Notes: generated from the sequence alone by a model not told the origin. Shown: positions 1 to 9,802, counted from the first letter of the stretch. The stretch: 64,000 nucleotides of DNA from Ruegeria arenilitoris (GCF_013032855.1 NZ_WQDA01000002.1:248001-312000); one strand, 5' to 3'. Numbers and translations: made by a program.

Positions 1-845
1 CCCGCGTATTCGGCTTCCAGACGTTCGGCAATCTGTGCCTTCAACGCAGCCAGATCCTCAGCACCAAACTTCTGTGCCAGTTCGTCGTTGATCTCGGCGG
101 CAACAGGTTCCTTCACCTCTTTGATGGTGCAGGTAAACACGGCCTCTTTGCCGGCCAGGTGCTCGGCACCGTATTCTTCGGGGAAGGTAACGGTGACGTC
201 TTTGACTTCCTCGGCCTTCACGCCAACCAGCTGGTCCTCGAAACCAGGGATGAAGCTGTTCGAGCCCAGCACCAGCGGGTAATCCTCGGCCGAACCGCCT
301 TCGAAAGCTTCGCCGTCAACCTTGCCGACGAAATCGATGACGACCTGATCGCCCTCTTTCGCCTTTGATCCCTTGCGGCGGGCTTTGAAATCCTGAGCGG
401 TTTCAGCCAGGTTCTGCAGGGCTTCTTCCACGGCTGCGTCGTCCGCCTTGACGACCAGCTTCTCGAGCTCGACCGATTTCAGATCAACTTCGGGGATTTC
501 CGGCAGGGCTTCATAGGACATTTCGACGTGAACGTCGTCGCCTTCTTTCCAGTCTTCGTTGGTCATTTTGACCTGAGGCTGAAGCGCCGGACGATCACCA
601 CTGTCTTCGAAGTGCTTGTTCATCGCACCATCGATGGTTTCCTGCATTGCTTCGCCCAACAGGCGCTGGCCAAACTGCTTTTTCAGCAGTGCCATGGGAA
701 CCTTGCCCTTGCGGAAGCCTTTCATCTCGATTTCCGGCTGAGCTTCGATCAGTTTCTCATTGACCTTCTCGTCCAGCTCGGCGGCGGTGACAACGATGTT
801 GTAGCCGCGTTTCAGACCCTCGTTCAGCGTCTCGGTAACCTGCAT
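1..845 (-). CDS. tig: Trigger factor, 3'-truncated by the window edge
   Basis: Ribosome-associated chaperone and peptidyl-prolyl isomerase that binds nascent chains at the exit tunnel. The start is the ATG at 845 ([10 protein letters not shown]), the usual start of alphaproteobacterial trigger factors; an in-frame ATG at 860 would add five residues. The ribosome-docking signature GFRKGKVP lies at residues 43-50 of the N-terminal domain. An FKBP-like domain follows from about residue 160 ([15 protein letters not shown]). About 281 residues are visible of roughly 440 usual; the rest of the C-terminal chaperone domain lies outside the window. No frameshift is seen. Identification is secure. Confidence 0.96.
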   Translation of the reverse strand, partial: MQVTETLNEGLKRGYNIVVTAAELDEKVNEKLIEAQPEIEMKGFRKGKVPMALLKKQFGQRLLGEAMQETIDGAMNKHFEDSGDRPALQPQVKMTNEDWKEGDDVHVEMSYEALPEIPEVDLKSVELEKLVVKADDAAVEEALQNLAETAQDFKARRKGSKAKEGDQVVIDFVGKVDGEAFEGGSAEDYPLVLGSNSFIPGFEDQLVGVKAEEVKDVTVTFPEEYGAEHLAGKEAVFTCTIKEVKEPVAAEINDELAQKFGAEDLAALKAQIAERLEAEYA

Positions 846-977
846 TCTGGTAGTCCCCATAGGATTCGGGGCGCGCAAAACGGGCGCGCCGGGCAAATTT
901 GACGCCTTCTATTTGCCTAGCCGCCGAAGGGCAAGGGGCAAGGTGCCAGATTGGCCTTGTTTTGCCACCCTGCCCTA

Positions 978-1006
978 CAAAAAACGCCCCGGACAGAGCC
1001 GGGGCG
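978..1006 (-). terminator. Rho-independent terminator of the porin gene
   Basis: An 8-bp perfect stem (985-992 with 999-1006, six-base loop) is followed on the minus strand by a run of six T (plus-strand A at 979-984). It lies 26 bases past the porin stop codon and points the right way. Confidence 0.88.
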
Positions 1007-1031
1007 CCATGAATTCACAACAACATCCGGA

Positions 1032-2153
1032 TCAGAACTTCCAGCGGGCCCCCAGGACCCAAGCTTCGTTCTTGTCAAACGACGTCCCGTCGTTGAAGTC
1101 GTGGTTGCGATACTTCAGGTAGGCATCGGTGTTGATGCTGTCGATGCGCTGCACCACTGCGATACCCCAGGACTCGGTGCTGGACCCGTCCGTGTTGAAA
1201 TCGGAACCATCATAGTAGTCGATGCCGATACCGGTCTTGCCCCAGGACACCCAATTATCCTCGTAGGCGATCTTGGTGTACCAGAAGTTGGGATCGCTTT
1301 CGCCCGACACGTTGTTTCGAGTACCGGCAGCAGCGGTGAAGCTGAAGCCGCTGGGCAGCAGTACCGATGCCGAGCCGATCGTGTCTTCACGGTCGCCCGA
1401 ACCATCGTCGAAATCACGCACCGCATAGGCCACGCTTGCCGCGAACTCGACGCCACCGGCAAAGGTGTTGTTGTAGTTCAGAGCAACGTCGTAATAGTCG
1501 TCGTCATCACTGCTGGACAGGATGTTCTGACCATAGGCGAAGCTTGCCGAAAAGCCGCTGAAATCCGGCGTGTCATACCGCACGCGGCCACGACGCGCGC
1601 CGTCAAAGTTGCTGCTGGAGTCGCCGACGGTGATGTCGCTGAGGGTTCCGTCGGTTCCGCGGTAGAAGAAGCCCGAGTTTTCATCGTTGGTGAACGAATA
1701 CAGCGCGGTGCCGACATAAGACAGGTCAGTTTCCGCTGCACCGTCAGACGCCATGCTGCCCTGACCGGCCGAGAATTTACCCCAGCCACCTTTCAGCGCA
1801 AAATCCACGTGACGAATGTCTTCCCGGGTCCAGCCGCTGAAATCGGTGCCCAGCTGGTTCCACTCACTGGAGTTCGGCAGACCCAGCGCGGTTTCAAAGC
1901 GGAACGTGAACTCGTTCTGGCCAAACGGCTGCATCAGGCTCAGGCCGACGCGGCTGTTGGACAGGTCGTTGTCCAGCAGGCGGGTATCGGTCTCTTGGCC
2001 GTCGTCAACCGAGATGATTGCCGGGTTGAACTGCCCATATAGCAGAACATAGCCACCGCTGTTGTTCTCGTATTTCAGCTCTGCCGCGGCGGGGATGGCC
2101 GTGGTGGCCGCAAGAACAGCGGCGACTGAGGAGAGTTTGATATTCAATGTCAT
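1032..2153 (-). CDS. Outer-membrane porin (Rhodobacter type)
   Basis: General diffusion porin of the outer membrane, expected to be a trimeric 16-stranded barrel. The 373-residue product starts MTLNIKLSS and has a signal peptide ending about AIPAAA-EL. The mature part is rich in Gly, Asp, Asn and aromatic residues with alternating amphipathic strands, and ends in the aromatic C-terminal Phe (GARWKF) recognised by the BAM complex. I chose the ATG at 2153 because GGTGAG sits just upstream; an in-frame ATG at 2165 would add four residues. The gene stands alone, with its own terminator and a leader of about 300 bases. Substrate specificity cannot be read. Confidence 0.92.
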   Translation of the reverse strand: MTLNIKLSSVAAVLAATTAIPAAAELKYENNSGGYVLLYGQFNPAIISVDDGQETDTRLLDNDLSNSRVGLSLMQPFGQNEFTFRFETALGLPNSSEWNQLGTDFSGWTREDIRHVDFALKGGWGKFSAGQGSMASDGAAETDLSYVGTALYSFTNDENSGFFYRGTDGTLSDITVGDSSSNFDGARRGRVRYDTPDFSGFSASFAYGQNILSSSDDDDYYDVALNYNNTFAGGVEFAASVAYAVRDFDDGSGDREDTIGSASVLLPSGFSFTAAAGTRNNVSGESDPNFWYTKIAYEDNWVSWGKTGIGIDYYDGSDFNTDGSSTESWGIAVVQRIDSINTDAYLKYRNHDFNDGTSFDKNEAWVLGARWKF

Positions 2154-2461
2154 AGCACTCACCATGAAAGGTTCGGGTTTCAGGTACTGCCCAGATGTTC
2201 AGTGGAACTGTCCGGTTCCAGAGGCCCCTACGCCATTCAGCTCGATCATTGCAAATCCGCCACAAAGACAGAGTGACAGCAAAGCAAAATGTCCGTGTTA
2301 TCAATATTTTAACAACAAACGCATGCAGGCTTCAGACGGCCCGCAAGAGAATTCTGCCATCCGGCCATGCGTTTGGCAAACACTCGCTATGCATTTGCGC
2401 AGTCTTGACAGCAAAATCCTGCCGATATTCTAGCCTTGCGCCTTGGGAACACGCAAGAACT
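2154..2461. other. Gene-free spacer with the porin leader
   Basis: About 308 bases between nnrDE and the porin gene, both read leftward. No convincing ORF was found. It should hold the porin promoter. An AT-rich stretch (about 2290-2325) is the most promoter-like part, but I see no clear -35/-10 pair on the minus strand. A TTGACA at 2405-2410 faces the other way and lacks a convincing -10 at normal spacing. A long 5' leader, as porin mRNAs often have, is likely. Confidence 0.5.
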
Positions 2462-4054
2462 TCATATCTGAAGACGCTTGAGCACTCCGGGCAGTTGCTC
2501 GGGAAGGTCTTCCGCGATCAATCCCGGGCCAAAAGCGCGCGCGCATTCCACGTGAAGCCAGACGGCGGTTTCGGCGGCATTCAGCGGGTGCAATCCACGT
2601 GCCAGCAGCCCGGTCAAAAAACCCGCCAACACGTCGCCCGCTCCTGCGGTCGCCAGCCACGGCGCGGCCCGATCATAGTGGGCTGAATGGATCGAGCACC
2701 GACCGTCCGGACCCGCAATCACAGTGTCCGGTCCCTTGAAAAGAACCACGCACCCTGCCCTGCCGGCCGCCTCGCGCACGGCATCAACCTTTGAGAAAGC
2801 TGGTCCATCCTTGGGATGTAAGGAAAGCTTGGCCGAGATGTCGGGGAACAGACGGGCGAATTCACCGCCGTGCGGTGTCAGGACGCAGTTTTTATTCAGG
2901 ATCGCCATCAGTAACGCTGGATTTTCAGCAAACGCCGAAAGAGCGTCGGCATCCAGCACGGTTGGTCTTCCGGACTCTAGCGCCACAGGGACCAGCGATC
3001 GGGCCTTGTCCAGGCCCAATCCGGGCCCCAGGCACAGCGCGTTCAGGCGTTGGTCCCGCAATGCAATGGCCAGCCCATCCGCGCCTGCGATCTGCTCAAT
3101 CATGACCGCGGTGACTTGGCTGGCGACTTCCTGCAATGCGGCGGGAGGGACACCCAGTGTGACAAGACCGGCGCCCACGCGCAACGCTCCGCGGGCAGCC
3201 AATCGCGCGGCACCTGTTCTACCTGTGTCGCCTGTCAGGATCAGCGCATGACCGTGGCCGTATTTGTGATGGAAAGCCGATTTCCGCAGATCAGGCAGAT
3301 TTTCGGGGCCCAACAACACGCTCGGCCGTTGATCTGGCGTTTCTTCAACTGACAGAGCCGGCAGACCGATATCGACAACGGAGATCCTGCCACAGCACTC
3401 TGGTCCCTCGGCCAGATAATGGCCCGGCTTTACGGTATGAAACGTCACCGTCAGGTTGGCTGAAACGGCGCAGTCATCGGGGGCAAATCCCTCGGACACC
3501 AGACGCCGACCACTGTCCGCGCATAGGCCGCTGGGAATGTCCACACAAACGACACGTGGGTAACCACCTTCCGACTGTGACGCTTTCCACTGGCCCAATT
3601 TACGCATTGTGCGGGGCAGCCCTGCTACCGGTCTCGTCAGCCCGGTTCCGAACAAGGCATCAACCGCCAGAACAGTATCCGAACAGGCCGCTGCGTAGGC
3701 ATCGAGCGCGTCATCAGACAGCCCATGGCACGAACCCATCGCGCACCAGCGCTCATAATTCGCCCGCGCGTCTGCAGGCAACTTCTCGGGGTCGCCCAAC
3801 AGGAAGAGGTCCACGACCCACCCCCACTCTTTCAGAATGCGCGCAACTACAAAACCGTCGCCGCCATTGTTGCCCGGCCCGCAGAACACAACGGCCCGGC
3901 CGGACCCGACCGCGAGGTCAGGCCAGGTTTCAAAGACGGCCTCGACCACACCGCGACCTGCGCGCTCCATCAGTTCCAGGCCGGTGACAAGGCCGGATTC
4001 AATTGCGGCGCGTTCAGCCGCCCTCATCTGGGACGAACTCAACAGTTTTGGCAT
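2462..4054 (-). CDS. nnrDE: Bifunctional NAD(P)HX epimerase / ADP-dependent NAD(P)HX dehydratase
   Basis: Repairs hydrated NADH and NADPH (NADHX, NADPHX): one half epimerises the S and R forms, the other dehydrates the S form using ADP. The 530-residue size fits the fused bacterial form. The N-terminal YjeF_N domain (about 1-220) has the FCGPGNNGGDGFVVAR nucleotide loop. The C-terminal ribokinase-like dehydratase domain (about 250-530) has GDTGRTGAARLAARGALRVG and the closing ATAGAGDVLAGFLTG motif. The gene lies alone between the porin and the divergent glnB. Both halves look intact. Confidence 0.96.
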   Translation of the reverse strand: MPKLLSSSQMRAAERAAIESGLVTGLELMERAGRGVVEAVFETWPDLAVGSGRAVVFCGPGNNGGDGFVVARILKEWGWVVDLFLLGDPEKLPADARANYERWCAMGSCHGLSDDALDAYAAACSDTVLAVDALFGTGLTRPVAGLPRTMRKLGQWKASQSEGGYPRVVCVDIPSGLCADSGRRLVSEGFAPDDCAVSANLTVTFHTVKPGHYLAEGPECCGRISVVDIGLPALSVEETPDQRPSVLLGPENLPDLRKSAFHHKYGHGHALILTGDTGRTGAARLAARGALRVGAGLVTLGVPPAALQEVASQVTAVMIEQIAGADGLAIALRDQRLNALCLGPGLGLDKARSLVPVALESGRPTVLDADALSAFAENPALLMAILNKNCVLTPHGGEFARLFPDISAKLSLHPKDGPAFSKVDAVREAAGRAGCVVLFKGPDTVIAGPDGRCSIHSAHYDRAAPWLATAGAGDVLAGFLTGLLARGLHPLNAAETAVWLHVECARAFGPGLIAEDLPEQLPGVLKRLQI

Positions 4055-4217
4055 CCGAAACCCTCGCGCGATTCAAATCTGATTACTTTTTGTGCAACTT
4101 GCCTAAAAATTGGCCCGCCGCCCAGAATCCCTTCACCAGCAGACGGTCAATTCGGCAATCGCATTGCCGCCCGATCTTAGACGTGATCACTGCCATTCTG
4201 ACAACCATGCGAGGTGA

Positions 4218-4562
<345 letters not shown>

Positions 4563-4593
4563 AACCAATTCTGCAATCTAGAGGAACATAGTA

Positions 4594-6000
4594 ATGAGCA
4601 AGGACGCAGTTCTTCAGCTGATCAAAGACGAGGGTGCCGAGTATGTCGACATCCGCTTCACCGATCCGCGTGGCAAGCTTCAGCACGTGACCGTCATGGC
4701 CGACCAGGTCGACGAAGACTTCCTTGAGGAAGGCTTCATGTTCGACGGTTCGTCCATCGCCGGCTGGAAGTCGATCGAAGCATCGGACATGAAACTGATG
4801 CCCGATACCGAAAGCGCGTATGTCGATCCCTTCTATGCGGAAAAGACTATCTGCCTGCACTGCTCGGTCGTGGAACCCGATACCGGCGAAGCCTATGAGC
4901 GTGACCCCCGCGGCACCGCGCAGAAGGCCGAAGCCTACCTGAAGTCTTCGGGCGTTGGCGACGTGGCTTACATGGGCCCCGAGGCCGAGTTCTTCCTGTT
5001 CGACGACGTGCGCTTCTCGAACAGCATCAACAAGGTATCCTACGAAGTTGATGCAACCGATGCGTCCTGGAACACCGACACCGAATACGAGATGGGCAAC
5101 ATGGGCCATCGTCCGGGCGTCAAGGGCGGCTACTTCCCGGTCAACCCGATCGACGAGGCACAGGACCTGCGTTCGGAAATGCTGTCGACCATGAAGCGTC
5201 TGGGCATGAAGGTCGACAAGCACCACCACGAAGTGGCCTCGTGCCAGCACGAGCTGGGCCTGATCTTCGACAGCCTGACCAAGCAGGCCGACGAGCTGCA
5301 GAAATACAAGTACGTCATCCACAACGTCGCGCACGCCTACGGCAAGTCGGCCACTTTCATGCCGAAGCCGATCGCAGGCGACAATGGCACCGGTATGCAC
5401 GTCAACATGTCGATCTGGAAGGACGGCAAGCCGCTGTTTGCAGGCGACAAATATGCCGATCTGTCGGACGAAGCCCTGTGGTTCATTGGCGGTATCCTCA
5501 AGCACGCCAAGACCCTGAACGCTTTCACCAACCCGTCGACCAACAGCTACAAGCGCCTGATCCCGGGCTTCGAAGCCCCCGTTCTGCGCGCCTACTCGGC
5601 CCGCAACCGTTCGGGTTGCGTCCGTATCCCGTGGACTGAATCGCCGAAGGCCAAGCGCGTCGAGGCCCGCTTCCCCGATCCGTCGGCAAACCCCTACCTG
5701 GCGTTTGCGGCACTGCTGATGGCCGGCCTGGACGGCATCAAGAACAAGATCGATCCGGGCGAAGCCATGGACAAGAACCTGTACGATCTGCCCGCCGAAG
5801 AACTGGCCGGTATCCCGACCGTCTGCGGCAGCCTGCGCGAGGCGCTGGAATGTCTGGCGGCCGATCACGACTTCCTGCTGCAGGGCGACGTGTTCACCAA
5901 AGACCAGATCGACGGCTACATCGCACTGAAGATGGAAGAGGTCGAAACCTACGAGCACACTCCGCACCCGGTCGAATACGGCATGTACTACAGCTGCTGA
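4594..6000 (+). CDS. glnA: Glutamine synthetase type I
   Basis: ATP-dependent condensation of glutamate and ammonia to glutamine, as a dodecamer in the cytoplasm. Length 468 matches GSI-beta enzymes. Seen motifs are the DGSSIAGW beta-grasp signature, the metal-site EAEFFLFD, the HHHEVA segment, the ATP-binding [14 protein letters not shown], and NRSGCVRIP. The adenylylation tyrosine in [10 protein letters not shown] falls exactly at residue 397, so the enzyme should be controlled by GlnE. RBS AGAGGAAC precedes the ATG. It is cotranscribed with glnB and closed by a terminator at 6033. Confidence 0.99.
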   Translation: MSKDAVLQLIKDEGAEYVDIRFTDPRGKLQHVTVMADQVDEDFLEEGFMFDGSSIAGWKSIEASDMKLMPDTESAYVDPFYAEKTICLHCSVVEPDTGEAYERDPRGTAQKAEAYLKSSGVGDVAYMGPEAEFFLFDDVRFSNSINKVSYEVDATDASWNTDTEYEMGNMGHRPGVKGGYFPVNPIDEAQDLRSEMLSTMKRLGMKVDKHHHEVASCQHELGLIFDSLTKQADELQKYKYVIHNVAHAYGKSATFMPKPIAGDNGTGMHVNMSIWKDGKPLFAGDKYADLSDEALWFIGGILKHAKTLNAFTNPSTNSYKRLIPGFEAPVLRAYSARNRSGCVRIPWTESPKAKRVEARFPDPSANPYLAFAALLMAGLDGIKNKIDPGEAMDKNLYDLPAEELAGIPTVCGSLREALECLAADHDFLLQGDVFTKDQIDGYIALKMEEVETYEHTPHPVEYGMYYSC

Positions 6001-6032
6001 CCCCGGTCGGAAGTCCAATGAAAAGACCTTGG

Positions 6033-6058
6033 GGGGCGTCCTGTCGGGCGCCCCTTTT
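6033..6058 (+). terminator. Rho-independent terminator of glnBA
   Basis: A GC-rich stem (6033-6038 with 6049-6054) followed by TTTT at 6055-6058, 33 bases after the glnA stop codon. Confidence 0.88.
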
Positions 6059-6143
6059 CAGTGGTGCAAGGCCCCGATATTTCCCTTTGTGACAGGCGCC
6101 TTTGCCGCTAGGCTGAAGATCAATTCAATTATCAGGATTTTTC

Positions 6144-6980
6144 ATGCGCCTTCTCGCCCTGACCCTCTCTGCAGCACTTCTTGTTTCAGGCGCTGCTGCG
6201 CAGACGATCGACCGGATCAAAGAAACACGCGAAATCCGGTTTGGGTTTCGTACAGATGCTGCCCCGCTTTCGTTCATCAACGACAAGGAGCGACCCGACG
6301 GGTTGTCCGTGATGGTCTGCGACCAAGTTGCCCGAGCCATCGCCAGCCGACTGGGTGCGGACGACCTCACCGCACAATTCATTCCGGTGCAGTCGGATAC
6401 ACGCTTTGACATGGTCGCCTCTGGCCAGATCGACCTGTTGTGCGGCGCGGCGACAATAACCTTGTCGCGGCGGGAAACCGTTGATTTCTCGATCCCGATC
6501 TTCGTAGACGGAACATCCGTTTTGCTGCCGATAGATGCGGAAGTCACGATGGCGTCGCTTTCCGGCAAGAAAGTCGGCATGCGCAGCAGCACGACCACCG
6601 AAGAAGCCGTGTTCAACTCGTTCGGATCAGCGGGGATCGAGGCAAAGCTCGTTCGGTTCGCCTCGCATCCCGACGGGATCAAGGCTTTGCGGGACGGAGA
6701 GATCGACGCCTATTTCGCCGACCAATCCATCCTTTTGGTGAATTATCTGGCAGCTGGATTGAAGGACGACTTCAAAATCTCGCAGGAGATTCTGACGATT
6801 GAAAAACAGGGCCTGGCCCTTGCACGCGGCGATGATGACTTTCGCCTGATGGTCGATGAGATCCTGTCGCAGATGTATGCACAAGGCACGATGGAAGAGA
6901 TATTTCGCGCCGCACTCCCCGGGATTGAACCCAGCGAGGCCCTGAAAGCCCTGTACGTTATCGCACCCACCCTGCCCTGA
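6144..6980 (+). CDS. Periplasmic solute-binding protein, family 3 (amino-acid ABC type)
   Basis: Predicted high-affinity binding protein of an amino-acid-type uptake system. The 278-residue product has a signal peptide (RLLALTLSAALLVSGAAAQ). The SBP_bac_3 fold follows: IRFGFRTDAAPLSFIND, then FDMVASGQIDLLCGAATITL and GDGEIDAYF-like segments. No permease or ATPase gene is adjacent, so it is an orphan and its partners must be elsewhere. It may share a transcript with the transglycosylase 16 bases downstream. The substrate cannot be deduced. Confidence 0.88.
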   Translation: MRLLALTLSAALLVSGAAAQTIDRIKETREIRFGFRTDAAPLSFINDKERPDGLSVMVCDQVARAIASRLGADDLTAQFIPVQSDTRFDMVASGQIDLLCGAATITLSRRETVDFSIPIFVDGTSVLLPIDAEVTMASLSGKKVGMRSSTTTEEAVFNSFGSAGIEAKLVRFASHPDGIKALRDGEIDAYFADQSILLVNYLAAGLKDDFKISQEILTIEKQGLALARGDDDFRLMVDEILSQMYAQGTMEEIFRAALPGIEPSEALKALYVIAPTLP

Positions 6981-6996
6981 TTTCCAGGAGGTCTCC

Positions 6997-7791
6997 ATGC
7001 GCCTTACGGTCCTGTCCGTTTTCATTGCACTGAGTGCACCCATTGCGGCGCAGTCCGCTCCCTGCGGGAACACAGGCGCTGGTTTTGAAGCCTGGAAGGC
7101 CGATTTTGCCAAGCAGGCGCGCAAAGCCGGAGTAAAGAAAAAAGGGCTGCAGGCTCTGGCGCAAACCCAATACGCCACGCGAACCATCGCCGCGGATCGG
7201 GGGCAAAAAAGCTTCAAATACTCCCTCGACAAGTTCATGAAGGTTCGAGGGGCGGATACGATCGTGGCCCAGGGCCGCAAGCGAAAGGCCCGAAACCCGG
7301 AATTCTACGCGGCGCTGGAGCGTCAGTACGGTGTCCCGGCCGGCGTTCTGATTGCCATTCACGGCATGGAAACCGGGTTCGGAAACTTCATGGGCGACAG
7401 CCAGGTTGTTTCCGCAATCACAACATTGGCCTACGATTGTCGCCGGTCCGACTTCTTTGTTCCCCATGCCATCGGAGCGCTGAAACTGGTCGATCAGGGG
7501 GCGATCACGGTGGCAACAAAAGGGGCAAAACATGGCGAGTTGGGCCACACCCAGTTTCTGCCCGGCAATGCTCTGACCTATGGCGTGGACGCCACGGGTG
7601 ACGGGCGCGTGGACTTCTACAACATGACGGATGCGTTGGCCTCAACCGCAAATTTTCTTCGGCAGAAAGGGTGGAAACCCGGCCGGGGCTATCAACCCGG
7701 CGAACCGAATTTTGCGGTGATCCAGCAATGGAATGCCGCATCGGTTTACCAAAAATCAATTGCGATCATGGCCGCTCGAATCGACAACTGA
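6997..7791 (+). CDS. Lytic murein transglycosylase, MltB-like (SLT_2 family)
   Basis: Predicted to cleave the MurNAc-GlcNAc bond of peptidoglycan, giving 1,6-anhydro ends, in the periplasm. The 264-residue product has a cleavable signal peptide (LSVFIALSAPIAAQSA). The catalytic glutamate sits in AIHGMETGFGNFMGD, and HGELGHTQFLPGNALTYGVD is the expected second motif. No lipobox is seen, so it is probably soluble, and no peptidoglycan-binding domain is attached. RBS AGGAGG lies just before the ATG, and the gene is probably cotranscribed with the binding protein upstream. Confidence 0.92.
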   Translation: MRLTVLSVFIALSAPIAAQSAPCGNTGAGFEAWKADFAKQARKAGVKKKGLQALAQTQYATRTIAADRGQKSFKYSLDKFMKVRGADTIVAQGRKRKARNPEFYAALERQYGVPAGVLIAIHGMETGFGNFMGDSQVVSAITTLAYDCRRSDFFVPHAIGALKLVDQGAITVATKGAKHGELGHTQFLPGNALTYGVDATGDGRVDFYNMTDALASTANFLRQKGWKPGRGYQPGEPNFAVIQQWNAASVYQKSIAIMAARIDN

Positions 7792-7921
7792 GGCTTTGTC
7801 AGCAACCTGACCGCCGCACTCAATTCCGCCACATTGCTGCCACAGTGTCGGGCGGAAAGCTCTAATTTCTTGGTTTCCAAAGCGTAATCAATCGTCGCAA
7901 AAATTCATTTTTTTGCAATAT

Positions 7922-7960
7922 GGTCAAAATTTGACCCTCATCACCAACTAGAGTGTTGGT
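7922..7960. promoter_or_regulatory. Two adjacent dyads upstream of the 302-residue gene
   Basis: The first dyad is GGTCAAA-A-TTTGACC at 7922-7936 (7-bp perfect arms). The second is ACCAAC-N6-GTTGGT at 7943-7960 (6-bp perfect arms). Both lie within 70 bases of the GTG start at 7990, in an AT-rich region. They look like operator half-site pairs. No regulator gene is adjacent, so the binding protein is unknown. Confidence 0.5.
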
Positions 7961-7989
7961 TCAGTATTCGTACGGCAGAGGGCAAGACT

Positions 7990-8898
7990 GTGACCACGAA
8001 GCACAGATACCACGGTGGCCTGCAATTCAACGGCGACACGAACGGCGCGTTGGAGCGGTTCGGCCATATCGTGGTGGCAACTCTTGAGGACTACGGGCAT
8101 CTTGTGGAACGCAAGACCCTGCTGAGCCAGACCGAGGCAACCATCGTGTCCAGCCAGTACCTTGTCCGTTTGACCCTCGAGTCCGAACCCCGGGAGACCA
8201 GCGACCGCTATGGGCGTCTGGACCGTACGGTTGGCCTGAAGACCATGGTGCGCCCATCGGCGGCACGACCGCGCAACCGATTGGTGATCTCGGTCTCGCC
8301 TGTTTCCGGCCTGGTGGATGACCCCGAGATTTCCGAATTGATGCTTGTCGTCATGCTGTATCGGATGGTCGACATCTGCTCGACGCAACGAGTGGAATGG
8401 CTGTCGCCGAAAACCGTTTTGACGATCGAACAGTTCATGGGCGCGTTTGACTCGTTGATGCCACGCAAGCAGCGGAACCGCCGCGAGGCGTTCGAGGCGG
8501 TCAGCGGACCTTTCGCCGGCCTTGAGCCCGCTGCAACTGATGACCACGAAGCCGTCAAATCGCCGGCAAAGCCGCCGCGCCCGATTCAATTGACCGATGA
8601 GCAATTGCTCAGCATCGCCTTCCGTTCCGACGAGGCCGACGCACCCGTTTCCGATGCACCGGCCGCGACGGATGGCGATGAAGACCGGCCCAGTGACGCG
8701 TTGCGACTGACCAGCTGGGCCCTGACCGGTGCCGTTGCCAGCCTGTCGGCGCCGATCGCTCTGTCGATGGCCGCTGTGAACCTCATTCGGGGCGAAGACT
8801 TTCGCCTGAACACTCAGGTCCTGGCCTATACGGTCGCCATCGTATCGCTGAACTCAAGTGGTGCGTTTGCCGATGTCGCCAATGCGATCGGACTGTAA
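7990..8898 (+). CDS. Conserved hypothetical protein with hydrophobic C-terminus
   Basis: I do not recognise this 302-residue protein. It starts with GTG (MTTKHRYHGG). The N-terminal 190 residues look like a soluble alpha/beta domain. A Pro/Ala/Asp-rich linker follows (about 190-235). The C-terminus has two hydrophobic stretches (WALTGAVASLSAPIALSMAA and LAYTVAIVSLNSSGAFADVA), so it may be membrane-attached. Codon use matches its neighbours. A perfect terminator follows, and the promoter region holds two dyads, so it is probably a single-gene regulated unit. Function unknown. Confidence 0.75.
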   Translation: MTTKHRYHGGLQFNGDTNGALERFGHIVVATLEDYGHLVERKTLLSQTEATIVSSQYLVRLTLESEPRETSDRYGRLDRTVGLKTMVRPSAARPRNRLVISVSPVSGLVDDPEISELMLVVMLYRMVDICSTQRVEWLSPKTVLTIEQFMGAFDSLMPRKQRNRREAFEAVSGPFAGLEPAATDDHEAVKSPAKPPRPIQLTDEQLLSIAFRSDEADAPVSDAPAATDGDEDRPSDALRLTSWALTGAVASLSAPIALSMAAVNLIRGEDFRLNTQVLAYTVAIVSLNSSGAFADVANAIGL

Positions 8899-8927
8899 CT
8901 GAATTACCAGAAGACCCTCCTTGGAGG

Positions 8928-8949
8928 CCCCGCCATCAGGCGGGGTTTT
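8928..8949 (+). terminator. Rho-independent terminator overlapping the convergent gene's stop
   Basis: Stem CCCCGCC / GGCGGGG (8928-8934 with 8939-8945), loop ATCA, then TTTT. It ends the 302-residue gene. The loop carries the TGA of the convergent demethylase gene, so the two genes share this DNA. Confidence 0.88.
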
Positions 8950-9679
8950 CCATTTCTGGCAGGTGCTCGACCGGCACGACATAGGTGTGGATCGAGAACA
9001 CCACGGCCCGTGTCTCGGGCAACCGCAAAAGCGTTTGCCGCTCGCTGCGCAGATACCGGGTGGTACCACGGTCACGGATCTCGCGCGGGGCGCTGGCGCT
9101 GCGGGGCTGGTGCAACTCGGGGTCGTCATACCACAGCGCGTTGAACCGCCACAAAGGCCGGCCGACCTGAATCCCGTCGAACAGGCGCTGTACCCGGCGC
9201 GCGATGTTGAGATCGTAGCTGTCGACCGGCGCGTGAATGTCGATCAGTGGTCGCATGAATTTCTCGGACAGTCGCCAGCTGGCGGGAAAGCACAGGATGG
9301 CCCCGGTCAGCACATGCTCGTCGCCCTGTTTCTGCAGGATGCAGAAATCCTCCTGCGCCAGCAGGCAAAGCGTATCCAAAGGATTGTCGCGATCAATCGG
9401 CACGGCGGCCCCATCCGGGCGCTGCGCGGTGTCGGCCGCCTCGGGATAGACCTGCGCCAGAACTAGGTCCAGCAGCTCGACGGCGGCCGGGTGCGCCTGC
9501 GCGTCCAGCGCCAGAACGTCGTCCCGGCGGGTTTCAAGCAGGTGCTGGCGGTGGCGCATCTGCGCGGCGAAGGCATCATCGCGATGCAACCAGTCGTCCA
9601 TCGTGGTCGGCGCGATTCCCGGCAGCGGTCGCTGTTGGGTCGGATCGTAGGGCAGAGTCTGTTGCAGAATGGCTGTCAT
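8936..9679 (-). CDS. Haem-dependent oxidative N-demethylase alpha-like protein (DUF3445)
   Basis: The 247-residue product matches the DUF3445/HODM alpha family, whose studied member uses haem and O2 to demethylate dimethylamine, releasing formaldehyde. Family-like features are the opening LPYDPTQQRPLPGIAPTT-type segment, CFPASWRLSEKFMRPLIDIH, the NIARRVQRLFDG helix, WRFNALWYDDPELHQP, and a late RSERQTLLRLPETRAVVFSI. The haem ligand cannot be assigned by eye. It is divergent from dddP with 123 bases between. The partner subunits (reductase, THF-binding) of HODM are not in the window. Substrate is inferred only from the family. Confidence 0.85.
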   Translation of the reverse strand: MTAILQQTLPYDPTQQRPLPGIAPTTMDDWLHRDDAFAAQMRHRQHLLETRRDDVLALDAQAHPAAVELLDLVLAQVYPEAADTAQRPDGAAVPIDRDNPLDTLCLLAQEDFCILQKQGDEHVLTGAILCFPASWRLSEKFMRPLIDIHAPVDSYDLNIARRVQRLFDGIQVGRPLWRFNALWYDDPELHQPRSASAPREIRDRGTTRYLRSERQTLLRLPETRAVVFSIHTYVVPVEHLPEMENPA

Positions 9680-9709
9680 GGCCTTGGGTTAGCACTCGAA
9701 ACAGGCCTT

Positions 9710-9740
9710 GTCGGTCAAAAAGCGACTGGCAAATCGTCGC
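9710..9740. promoter_or_regulatory. Alternating GTCG/CGAC array between the demethylase and dddP genes
   Basis: GTCG at 9710, CGAC at 9723 and GTCG at 9736 are each separated by exactly nine bases, so neighbouring pairs form two overlapping dyads. The outer pair extends to GCGAC-N9-GTCGC (9722-9740). The array lies in the 123-base divergent promoter region, 63 bases upstream of the dddP start. It is a candidate operator for one or both genes. Confidence 0.4.
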
Positions 9741-9802
9741 AATTCACCCAGACGGCGCCGCCCTGCCCCGTCAGGCTGAACCGGCATGCAGGGAGGCGCG
9801 CC

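Noticed and set aside
951..2042. Long open frame antisense to the porin gene (363 codons)
   Set aside because: The porin on the other strand is clear, with signal peptide and terminator. In GC-rich DNA, antisense frames stay open because of third-position bias.
2405..2435. Plus-strand promoter starting with TTGACA at 2405
   Set aside because: No good -10 at 16-18 bases, and it would point into the antisense of nnrDE.
9491..9802. N-terminal extension of dddP by 104 codons
   Set aside because: Overlaps the demethylase gene on the other strand. The GTG at 9803 with GGGAGG gives the standard DddP start.
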